A stretch of DNA of 5,208 nt from Thermogutta sp. GTDB taxonomy: Bacteria > Planctomycetota > Planctomycetia > Pirellulales > Thermoguttaceae. Below are positions 1-5,208 of the stretch, piece after piece. The stretch lies in contig JAAZNR010000263.1 of NCBI GenBank assembly GCA_012798155.1, forward strand, positions 1 through 5,208, written 5' to 3'. Under the pieces are notes generated by a model. It saw only the letters and a program-made list of their open reading frames with translations. It searched no databases and had not been told where the DNA came from. Every line of letters starts with the position of its first letter. The stretch's first letter is position 1. Made by a program: the position numbers and the translations under genes.

Positions 1-573
1 CCAGAGAGCCTCCAACGCCTCGGCGGCCTGGCGGATGATCCACAAGGATTCGGCGACGGGCTGGGCGACGCCGCAGGCCACTTTCAGGTCTAGAGTTCTC
101 CCGGTTAAGAACGGCATCACCAGATAAAAAGGACGGTCGCCTACGTGCTCGGACAAGATCGGGACGACATGTCGATGGGACACCGATCGCCCGACCCGAG
201 CTTCCGTACGAAACAGAGAGACGGCGAAGGGGTCGTTCTCCAAGTGGGGGTGGAGAACTTTGAGGGCGTATGTGCCGGTCGTGGGGGATGTGCGGGGAGC
301 GGCGCGGTAGACCGTGCTCCAATTGCCGACCGCGAGAGGCTCGCGCGCAAGCCAATCACCGAATTCCAAGCACCCGCGGAACCCGGTTTCCGGTGGGGTC
401 TGCGGGAATCGGGCGGGATGGATGACGTCCGCCTGCGGCACGGTTCGGTCCTTTTCGAGCAAAGACTCCATTTCCTCATATCGGTTCGTCGGTCCGCGGA
501 GTGCGGATGGCACAATTCTTTCCCGCGAGATGCGCACGGGCGTTGCGAGAGGTATGATCCTTGCTTTTGTCAT
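1..573 (-). CDS. Ser/Thr protein kinase, N-terminal part (cut by left edge)
   Basis: This is the first 191 codons of a eukaryotic-type Ser/Thr protein kinase; the frame continues past base 1 without a stop. From the ATG at 573, residues 1-72 form an N-terminal extension with no recognisable domain. The kinase N-lobe follows: a glycine-loop region ending GNWSTVY (83-89), the ATP-binding lysine in YALKVL (K105), the likely helix-C glutamate in RTEARVGR (E124), the SHRHVVPIL segment (132-140), and a hinge region reading FYLVMPF (149-155). The HRD and DFG motifs would lie outside the window, so activity cannot be judged. The loop is degenerate: the first glycine of GxGxxG is alanine (A81) and the third is serine (S86). 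No good ribosome binding site decides the start; a GTG at 603 or the ATG at 471 are alternatives. It lies beyond the terminator of the phosphofructokinase gene, so it is probably transcribed separately. Its substrate is unknown. Confidence 0.82.
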   Translation of the reverse strand, partial: MTKARIIPLATPVRISRERIVPSALRGPTNRYEEMESLLEKDRTVPQADVIHPARFPQTPPETGFRGCLEFGDWLAREPLAVGNWSTVYRAAPRTSPTTGTYALKVLHPHLENDPFAVSLFRTEARVGRSVSHRHVVPILSEHVGDRPFYLVMPFLTGRTLDLKVACGVAQPVAESLWIIRQAAEALEALW

Positions 574-743
574 CGGCAGCGTAAACCCATCGAGGGCCGA
601 CACGGCGATGTATTTCTTCGCCGGCCGGTTTCTTCGGCAGCCGGTCCCTACCGCGAGCCTCGCGAGAACTTGTCGATGCGTGCTCACATCGCTGCGCAGG
701 GACGGATTACGCCGTGGATGCGGGCTGCGTGGGCCGAAGAAAG
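574..743. other. Spacer upstream of the kinase, no gene recognised
   Basis: Together with the repeat and terminator at 744-855 this fills the 313-bp gap between the kinase start and the phosphofructokinase stop. The kinase frame stays open through it on the minus strand, but the translation (rich in Arg, with no domain resemblance) does not look like protein. The octamer TTTCTTCG occurs directly repeated at 613-620 and 629-636, flanking GGCCGG, and its reverse complement occurs at about 733-740. A small inverted repeat (CGATG and CATCG, 8-nt loop) sits near 675-692. I found no convincing -35/-10 pair, although the kinase promoter should be here. Confidence 0.5.
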
Positions 744-823
744 GAGTACCAATTGCAAGAAAGACAAGAAGAGAATACCAATTCCAAGAAAAAGAAGAAG
801 GGAGTACCAATTCCAAGAAAAAA
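744..823. repeat. 29-bp tandem repeat, about 2.7 copies
   Basis: Three head-to-tail copies start at 744, 773 and 802, giving an exact 29-bp period. Each copy begins GAGTACCAATTCCAAG or a near variant: copy 1 has G for C (AATTGCAAG) and copy 2 has A for G (GAATACC). An A/G-rich stretch follows each core. Copies 1 and 2 are full length. Copy 3 matches for about 21 bases and then runs into the A-run and stem of the terminator at 818-855. The plus strand is strongly purine-rich throughout, so transcripts of the minus strand would be pyrimidine-rich. The 29-base period is not a multiple of three and the segment lies between genes, so a coding repeat is unlikely. Confidence 0.9.
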
Positions 824-855
824 GGCCGGCCCGAGATTCCGAATATCGAGCCGGC
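818..855 (-). terminator. Intrinsic terminator after the phosphofructokinase gene
   Basis: Read on the minus strand, a 10-bp stem (GCCGGCTCGA at 855-846 pairing with TCGGGCCGGC at 834-825, with one G-U pair) encloses an 11-nt loop. Part of the loop (ATT-CGG-AAT) can extend the stem. A single C and then six T residues (823-818) follow. The structure lies 32 nt after the TAA stop of the phosphofructokinase gene, where an intrinsic terminator is expected. Its T-tract belongs to the third copy of the 29-bp repeat. Confidence 0.85.
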
Positions 856-886
856 GGAATGGATCAGGCGGGTGCATCCATGCGGG

Positions 887-2248
887 TTAGGAAACCGGAT
901 ACTCCAAATAGCGTGCCAGTTGATGGAAGTCGCATTGCGGCGCCACGAGCCGCTCCTTCGCGCGGAGTTTTGACATGTCGATGAGTTCTTCGAATGTAGG
1001 ATAGAGGAGATTGAGGTCCCCGCCCACCGACACCATCACGCCGTTCAGACCCTTTTCGGCCAACGCGCGGTAGGCGCCCACGCCCAATTGGCTGCCCAAG
1101 ATGATATCGAAGGCCGTGGGACGGTGGCAGCGGACCTCATAACCGAATTGCAGGGCGTTGATCTTGAGGGGCTTCTCCCCGCGGTCGGCCAGAGCCTGGT
1201 TGACCAATCGTGCCACCCGGCCCGTGAACTTGATCTGCGAAATGGGAAAGTGTCCGAAGGAGTCCGGTTCCAGGACGGCAAACTCGTCCTCGGAAACGCA
1301 TTTGTGCAATTCCTCCAGGGGGAAATACTCGCCCATTCCCTCGGCCAGCACTACCACGCCGTAGGCCTTGCCTTCTTTCTTTCTCGCGATGATGGTATCG
1401 GCAATTCTCTCCGCCATGGCGCGGACGTCGATGACGTCGCGAATCTGCGGCTTGCCGGTACCTTCGTCGATGACCTCCTTGCCGGTCCTGGGATTGACCG
1501 TAACCTCTTTTTTCCACCATTCGGCGGGAATGTCCTCCAGGCCGATGACGAGGGCCGCCTCACCGGCGATTGCAGCGCCGTAGGCCAGCCAACCCGCCTT
1601 TCGACCCATCACTTGGACCAAATAATAGGTTCCCGCCGCCTTAGCGTCCGCCAGAAGGTTGCGTACCTGCGTTGCCAGCATTTCCACGGCCGTGAAATAG
1701 CCGAAGGTGAAATCGATGCCTTGATAGTCGTTGTCGATGGTCTTGGGCAGGTGGACGACTGCGATCCGCGGCTCGTCCTTGAGTACGCGATCCTGGTAGA
1801 GCTTGAATTTGGCCGCGGTGGTCAAGGTGTCGTCGCCGCCGATCGAGACCAGGGCGTCGACCTGCAAGGAACGGAGCGCCTCGTAAACGGTCTTCAGAGG
1901 GGCGGTCTTTTCGGCGTCCTTCAGATCCTCTTCCGTCTTCAGCAATTTGCCGGGATTCGCCCTCGCCGTTCCGATGATTATCCCCGCGCTGCCGCGAACC
2001 AGCTCCATGTCATTCCGGTGGAGGACCCGGTAGGCATGGCCTTCGCGGAGGGGTTCTTCCGGCGTGTATTTCATGAGATGGGAATAGCCGTGGCGAATTC
2101 CCAAGACCTCGATATCGTTCTGCGAGAAGGCGATGGCCGCGCTGCCGATGACGGCGTTGGCGGCCGGCGCCGGACCTCCCGAGAAAAGCATGGCCACCCG
2201 TTTGATGTTCGTAATCGGTTTTTGGGGCGTTGCGAGTGCGTTAACCAT
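887..2248 (-). CDS. pfp: 6-phosphofructokinase, probably pyrophosphate-dependent
   Basis: This cytoplasmic enzyme of about 453 residues interconverts fructose 6-phosphate and fructose 1,6-bisphosphate. Motifs in order are the phosphate-binding loop SGGPAPAANA (23-32), GGDDT (137-141), the catalytic PKTIDND (168-174, with D172 the probable base), MGRKAG (214-219), EGMGEYFP (303-310) and GYEVRCHRPTAFD (369-381). Two residues point to pyrophosphate rather than ATP as phosphoryl donor: the second Asp of GGDD (D140, Gly in ATP enzymes) and the Lys of PKTIDND (K169, Gly in ATP enzymes). If so, the reaction is reversible and serves both glycolysis and gluconeogenesis. A polar stretch at about 243-270 may be a family-specific insertion. 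I chose the ATG at 2248 because GAAGAGG lies five bases upstream; a TTG at 2284 would add 12 residues. The gene follows argF by 173 nt and ends before a strong terminator. Confidence 0.93.
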   Translation of the reverse strand: MVNALATPQKPITNIKRVAMLFSGGPAPAANAVIGSAAIAFSQNDIEVLGIRHGYSHLMKYTPEEPLREGHAYRVLHRNDMELVRGSAGIIIGTARANPGKLLKTEEDLKDAEKTAPLKTVYEALRSLQVDALVSIGGDDTLTTAAKFKLYQDRVLKDEPRIAVVHLPKTIDNDYQGIDFTFGYFTAVEMLATQVRNLLADAKAAGTYYLVQVMGRKAGWLAYGAAIAGEAALVIGLEDIPAEWWKKEVTVNPRTGKEVIDEGTGKPQIRDVIDVRAMAERIADTIIARKKEGKAYGVVVLAEGMGEYFPLEELHKCVSEDEFAVLEPDSFGHFPISQIKFTGRVARLVNQALADRGEKPLKINALQFGYEVRCHRPTAFDIILGSQLGVGAYRALAEKGLNGVMVSVGGDLNLLYPTFEELIDMSKLRAKERLVAPQCDFHQLARYLEYPVS

Positions 2249-2260
2249 GACGGCCTCTTC
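2249..2260 (-). promoter_or_regulatory. Ribosome binding site of the phosphofructokinase gene
   Basis: On the minus strand, GAAGAGG is followed by CCGTC and then the ATG at 2248. The spacing is normal and supports this start over the in-frame TTG at 2284. That TTG has only AGAGGG, ending two bases before it. Confidence 0.55.
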
Positions 2261-2339
2261 GTGTACGGCTGCTTCTAAAACCAAGTCCCTCTGGAAAGCG
2301 ATGGTCGCCCTACCGGGAAATGCCGAGGGCGTTCCTACG

Positions 2340-2358
2340 AGTAAATGCTTATTTTACT
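2340..2358. promoter_or_regulatory. AT-rich inverted repeat with possible -10 box, before pfp
   Basis: A perfect 6-bp inverted repeat (AGTAAA, 7-nt spacer, TTTACT) sits in the argF-pfp gap, about 90 nt upstream of the chosen pfp start. It is the most AT-rich spot in a GC-rich region. On the minus strand it contains TAAAAT, five of six matches to the -10 consensus. The hexamer 17 bp upstream (TTCTGA) is a poor -35. It could be an operator over a promoter for pfp. It is not a convincing terminator for argF, because the stem is A-T rich and no T-run follows on the minus strand. The palindrome is seen directly; its function is inferred. Confidence 0.35.
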
Positions 2359-2421
2359 GCCGGCGAGCGAACCTCAGAAGGCACCCGACTTTGGACTTCC
2401 GTGGGGATCGGCCAAGCTTGC

Positions 2422-3357
2422 TCACCCGCCGTGCGAACCCAGCAGCCAAGCGAGAACGGCCTTTTGAACGTGCATGCGATTGGCGGCCTGTTGCACGACG
2501 ACGCTTTGCGGGCCGTCGATGACGTCGTCCGTCACTTCTTCGCCGCGTTTGGCGGGCAGGCAGTGCATGAAGACGGCCCCTTTTTGCGTGTGAGACATGA
2601 GGGCGGCGTTGACCTGATAGGCCGCGAAATCCCGCCGTCGCTGTTCGGCTTCGCGCTCTTGGCCCATGCTGGTCCACACGTCCGTGTACACCGCCAAGGC
2701 CCCTCGCACGGCCTGGATGGGGTCATCGGTGACCTCGAAATCGAACCCCGGGTTCTCCGCCTTCAAACCCGCGAGGAAGTCCGTTTCGAAGCGGTACGCC
2801 TCGGGCGTGGCCATGACGAATCGCAGACCGAGTTTGGCACAGCCTTCGGCCAGACTCCGGGCGACGTTATTGGCGTCGCCCACCCAGGCTAATGTGTGGC
2901 CGGCCAGCTTGCCCGCCAACTCTCGCATGGTAAATAGATCCGCCAAGGCCTGACAGGGGTGCGATTGGTCCGTCAAGCCGTTGATGATCGGGCAAGTTGC
3001 GTGTTCGGCCATCTCCTCTAGGACCGCGTGGCGCTTGCCGCGGAAGACGATGGCATCCACGTAGGAACTCAGCACGCGGACGAAATCGGCGACGGTCTCT
3101 CGTTTTCCGAAGCCCGCGTCGTCGCCCAGGAAAATCGAACTGCCTCCCAGATGGGCCATGGCCGCTTCGAAGCTGACTCGCGTGCGCAGGGAGGGCTTCT
3201 CGAAGACCAGGGCCAGCACGCGGTGAGGCAAAAGCGGTTCGCGCACGCCCGCCGCGAATTTCGCTTTGAGGTCTTCGCAGATCGAGAAAATGCGCTCGAT
3301 TTCCGCCCGGGAAAGATTTCGGAGCGTAAGCAGATGGCGGGGTTGGAAGGGCGTCAT
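2422..3357 (-). CDS. argF: Ornithine carbamoyltransferase
   Basis: ArgF transfers the carbamoyl group of carbamoyl phosphate to ornithine, giving citrulline, the sixth step of arginine synthesis in the cytoplasm. The 311 residues are a normal length for the family. The carbamoyl-phosphate site shows in KPSLRTR (54-60) and HPCQ (133-136). The ornithine side shows in DVWTSMG (226-232), whose SMG loop is typical of ornithine rather than aspartate or N-acetylornithine carbamoyltransferases, and in HCLP (265-268), which holds the catalytic Cys. The ATG at 3357 is chosen because the protein then begins just before the usual RHLLTL segment and AAGGA lies about 10 nt upstream. An ATG at 3390 would add 11 unconserved-looking residues. 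It follows argD by 77 nt, and that neighbourhood argues for the anabolic enzyme over the catabolic ArcB. Confidence 0.96.
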   Translation of the reverse strand: MTPFQPRHLLTLRNLSRAEIERIFSICEDLKAKFAAGVREPLLPHRVLALVFEKPSLRTRVSFEAAMAHLGGSSIFLGDDAGFGKRETVADFVRVLSSYVDAIVFRGKRHAVLEEMAEHATCPIINGLTDQSHPCQALADLFTMRELAGKLAGHTLAWVGDANNVARSLAEGCAKLGLRFVMATPEAYRFETDFLAGLKAENPGFDFEVTDDPIQAVRGALAVYTDVWTSMGQEREAEQRRRDFAAYQVNAALMSHTQKGAVFMHCLPAKRGEEVTDDVIDGPQSVVVQQAANRMHVQKAVLAWLLGSHGG

Positions 3358-3434
3358 CGCGTTTCTTTCCTTAACCGGTAGCGGCCGCATTCCCGAGGGT
3401 TCGCATCGCGAAGCCGAAGGCCGCCGTTCGCTTG

Positions 3435-4664
3435 TTATGCCTCCGCCTTGGATTCGAGGCCGCCTGCGGCATAGTCCTCAATCACGCGGCAGAGAATGTC
3501 GCAGCCCTCCTGCACTTGCTCATCCGTCATGGTCACGGCGGGAAGGAGCCGGATTACGGTCCCGTGCGTGCAATTGATGAGCAGGCCGCGCCGCAGGCAC
3601 TCGTTGACGACGGGGGTACCGTCGACGACCAACTCCAAGCCGATCATCAATCCGGCCCCCCGGACCTCGCGGACCATCGAGCAGCGGCCCGCCAATTCGC
3701 GGAAGCGTTCCAGGAAGAGGTTCCCGATCGCCTTGGCGCGTTCCAGCAAGGACTGCGTTTCGATCATCTCGATGACGGCCAGGCCGGCGGCGGCGGCGAC
3801 GGGGTTTCCGCCGAACGTGGACGCATGCATCCCCGCTCGCAGAGAGGGGGCGATTTCCCTTCGCGCGAGCACGGCCCCTCCCGGCAATCCGCCGCACAGC
3901 GATTTGGCAAGGGTCATGACGTCCGGAACCACGCCGAAGGATTGATAAGCGAACCATTCGCCGGTTCGTCCGCACCCCGTCTGGACTTCGTCGAAAATAA
4001 GCAGCAATCGATGTTCGTCCGCGAGTTCGCGCAAGCCTTGGAGGAATCCGTCCGGCGGCAGGACCACGCCTCCCTCGCCTTGGATCGGCTCGATCATGAT
4101 GGCTGCGGTTTCGCCGTCGATACGCTGCCGCACGGCCTCCAGATCGCCGTACGGGCAATAAGAGAAGCCGGGCAAAAGGGGATGCAGTCCTTCGTGGTAC
4201 TTGGGCTGCGCGGTCGCCGAGAGGGCCCCCATGGTTCGGCCGTGGAAACCTCCCTCGAAAACGATGATCTTGTAGCGTCCGGGTCCCTGATGCAGCCGAA
4301 CCAGTTTGATCGCCGCTTCGTTGGCTTCGGCTCCGGAATTGCAAAAGAAGGCCATGCCGTGAAAGCTGCGCTCGCTCAGAGCCTTGGCCCAAAGGCCTTG
4401 AGCTGCGGTAAACCAGGTATTCGGGACGTGCATCAAGCGCGTCAACTGTTCCTGGACCGCCGCCACGACGGGCGCCGGACAATGCCCCAGCAGATTGCAG
4501 CCCCAACCGGGGAAAAGGTCCAAGTACCGCTTGCCCTCGCTATCCCAAACGTGCACGCCTTCTCCCCGCGCAAGCACGACCGGATACCGCCGGTAATTCG
4601 GGATGACGTACTGCTGGAACAAAGCGAAGACTTCGTCCGTGGAAAGGTGCGTCGTGGTGGCCAT
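3435..4664 (-). CDS. argD: Acetylornithine aminotransferase
   Basis: ArgD is a class III pyridoxal-phosphate aminotransferase that converts N-acetylglutamate 5-semialdehyde and glutamate to N-acetylornithine and 2-oxoglutarate. The 409 residues span a full-length enzyme. Visible motifs are NSGAEANEAAIKL (109-121, cofactor phosphate binding), FHGRTMG (140-146), IEPIQGEGG (191-199), IFDEVQTG with the pyridine-nitrogen Asp D225 (223-230), and TLAKSLCGG with the Schiff-base lysine K254 (251-259). HASTFGGNP (280-288) and INCTHGTVIRLLPA (363-376, with R372 a likely carboxylate-binding Arg) complete the fold. The ATG at 4664 is the only usable start before the frame closes upstream. A strong AGGAGG lies 16 nt before it, further away than usual. 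Some ArgD enzymes also act as succinyldiaminopimelate aminotransferase; the arg neighbours favour the arginine role. Confidence 0.96.
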   Translation of the reverse strand: MATTTHLSTDEVFALFQQYVIPNYRRYPVVLARGEGVHVWDSEGKRYLDLFPGWGCNLLGHCPAPVVAAVQEQLTRLMHVPNTWFTAAQGLWAKALSERSFHGMAFFCNSGAEANEAAIKLVRLHQGPGRYKIIVFEGGFHGRTMGALSATAQPKYHEGLHPLLPGFSYCPYGDLEAVRQRIDGETAAIMIEPIQGEGGVVLPPDGFLQGLRELADEHRLLLIFDEVQTGCGRTGEWFAYQSFGVVPDVMTLAKSLCGGLPGGAVLARREIAPSLRAGMHASTFGGNPVAAAAGLAVIEMIETQSLLERAKAIGNLFLERFRELAGRCSMVREVRGAGLMIGLELVVDGTPVVNECLRRGLLINCTHGTVIRLLPAVTMTDEQVQEGCDILCRVIEDYAAGGLESKAEA

Positions 4665-4686
4665 CGTTCTGAGACTGCCGCCTCCT
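4665..4686 (-). promoter_or_regulatory. Shine-Dalgarno-like AGGAGG at long spacing before argD
   Basis: A perfect AGGAGG (4686-4681) precedes the argD ATG by 16 nt on the minus strand, compared with the usual 5-10. No alternative in-frame start lies closer to it. The site may still serve, or it may be chance and argD initiation may rely little on Shine-Dalgarno pairing. Confidence 0.35.
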
Positions 4687-4763
4687 GCTTTCTGCTGCGT
4701 GTGATTCGGATCATGGGTTCGAGAGTCGGGTGAGGCGAACCGCGGAAAACAACAAACAGGGCC

Positions 4764-4798
4764 GACCGGCTATGCTATTGCGAAACGGCGATCCGGTC
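4764..4798 (-). terminator. Weak hairpin in the argB-argD gap
   Basis: Just after the argB stop, GACCGG and CCGGTC form a perfect 6-bp stem around a 23-nt loop. On the minus strand a T-rich stretch (TGTTTGTTGTTTT, 4757-4745) begins six nt after the stem. The long loop and interrupted T-run make it a poor intrinsic terminator. It could be an attenuator, a stabilising 3' hairpin, or chance. Confidence 0.2.
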
Positions 4799-4802
4799 CG
4801 CT

Positions 4803-5208
4803 TTAGATCGATTCCCCCACGCCGTTTCGGCTGATAGCCGTCCCGATTCCTTTGGTGGTGTACACTTCCAACAGGAGCGAATGGCGGATTCGACCATCGA
4901 TGATGTGAATCTTGTTGACACCTCTCTCCAGGGTATCGAGGCACGCCTCGACCTTGGGCAGCATTCCGGTTTGAATGGCGCCGGAACGGATCAACTCGCG
5001 GGCCTGCGAGGCGGAGAGCGACTCGATCAGGGAAGCGGGGTCGTCCTTGTCGGTGCGAACGCCGTTCACGTCGCTGAGGAAGACCAGCTTCTCGGCCCGC
5101 ATCGCCGCAGCCACCGCCATGGCGGCCAGGTCGGCGTTCACGTTGAGGATCGTGTCGCCGTCCTCGGAGCGGCAGAGCGAGGGAATCACGGGTACGACTC
5201 CCCGGCGG
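4803..5208 (-). CDS. argB: Acetylglutamate kinase, C-terminal part (cut by right edge)
   Basis: ArgB phosphorylates N-acetylglutamate with ATP, the second and often feedback-controlled step of arginine synthesis. About 134 C-terminal residues are visible, roughly half of a typical 260-300 residue enzyme; the start and the N-terminal glycine-rich motif are outside the window. Counting from the first complete codon, LNVNAD (21-26) is the acetylglutamate and phosphoryl-transfer region with its catalytic Asp. FLSDVNGV (43-50) is nucleotide-binding, and TGMLPKVEA (80-88) carries the conserved phosphate-contacting Lys K85. HIIDGR and [15 protein letters not shown] follow near the C-terminus. The motif usually written GGMxPK reads TGMLPK here. 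The GTG at 5189 is inside the conserved domain (VVPVIPSL) and is not the start. Arginine sensitivity cannot be judged without the N-terminus. The gene lies 138 nt upstream of argD. Confidence 0.95.
   Translation of the reverse strand, partial: RRGVVPVIPSLCRSEDGDTILNVNADLAAMAVAAAMRAEKLVFLSDVNGVRTDKDDPASLIESLSASQARELIRSGAIQTGMLPKVEACLDTLERGVNKIHIIDGRIRHSLLLEVYTTKGIGTAISRNGVGESI

Noticed and set aside
744..823. CRISPR array
   Set aside because: The copies abut one another with no unique spacers and differ between units, so this is a tandem repeat; no cas gene is present.
145..984. Two overlapping plus-strand open frames crossing the kinase start, the repeats and the terminator
   Set aside because: They run through intergenic repeats and a terminator and overlap the ends of two real genes. 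Their products are Arg-rich and low in complexity, and the 29-bp period would shift frame at each copy.
1088..2278. Long plus-strand open frame (396 codons) antisense to the phosphofructokinase gene
   Set aside because: The minus-strand frame has all the phosphofructokinase motifs; the plus-strand translation shows no domain and is the expected shadow of GC-rich codon use.
3388..3390. Upstream ATG as the argF start
   Set aside because: It adds 11 residues before the usual start of the family and lacks a better ribosome binding site than the ATG at 3357.
3395..3434. Hairpin in the argD-argF gap (GCGAA and TTCGC arms) as a terminator
   Set aside because: The stem is short and imperfect and no T-run follows on the minus strand.
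3432..4733. Long plus-strand open frame (433 codons) antisense to argD
   Set aside because: It exactly mirrors the argD reading frame, whose protein is fully recognisable; the antisense product has no family resemblance.
5187..5189. GTG at 5189 as the argB start
   Set aside because: Conserved ArgB sequence continues upstream in frame to the window edge, so the codon is internal.

Overview
The window looks like chromosomal DNA from a GC-rich bacterium, most likely a planctomycete (Planctomycetota). The basis is the close agreement of the ArgD and phosphofructokinase sequences with what I recall of planctomycete homologues, the argB-argD-argF order known from that phylum, and a Ser/Thr protein kinase of the kind abundant there. 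This is recognition by eye, not a search result, and the order or family cannot be fixed. All genes are on the minus strand, so they read from right to left.

Right to left, the layout is: the 3' part of argB (acetylglutamate kinase, cut by the right edge); a 138-nt gap with a weak hairpin; argD (acetylornithine aminotransferase); a 77-nt gap; argF (ornithine carbamoyltransferase); a 173-nt gap with an AT-rich inverted repeat overlapping a possible -10 box; a pyrophosphate-type 6-phosphofructokinase; and a clear intrinsic terminator just after its stop. Beyond the terminator lies a 29-bp tandem repeat whose last copy runs into the terminator's T-tract. A further stretch of about 170 bp holds nothing recognisable. 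Last comes the N-terminal part of a Ser/Thr protein kinase that runs off the left edge and has no stop codon in the window.

ArgB, ArgD and ArgF are steps of arginine synthesis: phosphorylation of N-acetylglutamate, transamination to N-acetylornithine, and carbamoylation of ornithine to citrulline. The missing steps (argC and argJ or argE) could lie beyond the right edge or elsewhere. The phosphofructokinase belongs to central carbon metabolism. It may be the last gene of the arg transcription unit or have its own promoter in the 173-nt gap; either way the terminator ends that unit. The kinase is a separate unit.

I see no transposase, CRISPR array, tRNA, rRNA or evident novel multi-gene system. 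The points most worth a second look are the repeat joined to the terminator, the AT-rich inverted repeat before the phosphofructokinase, and the unusual glycine loop of the kinase.
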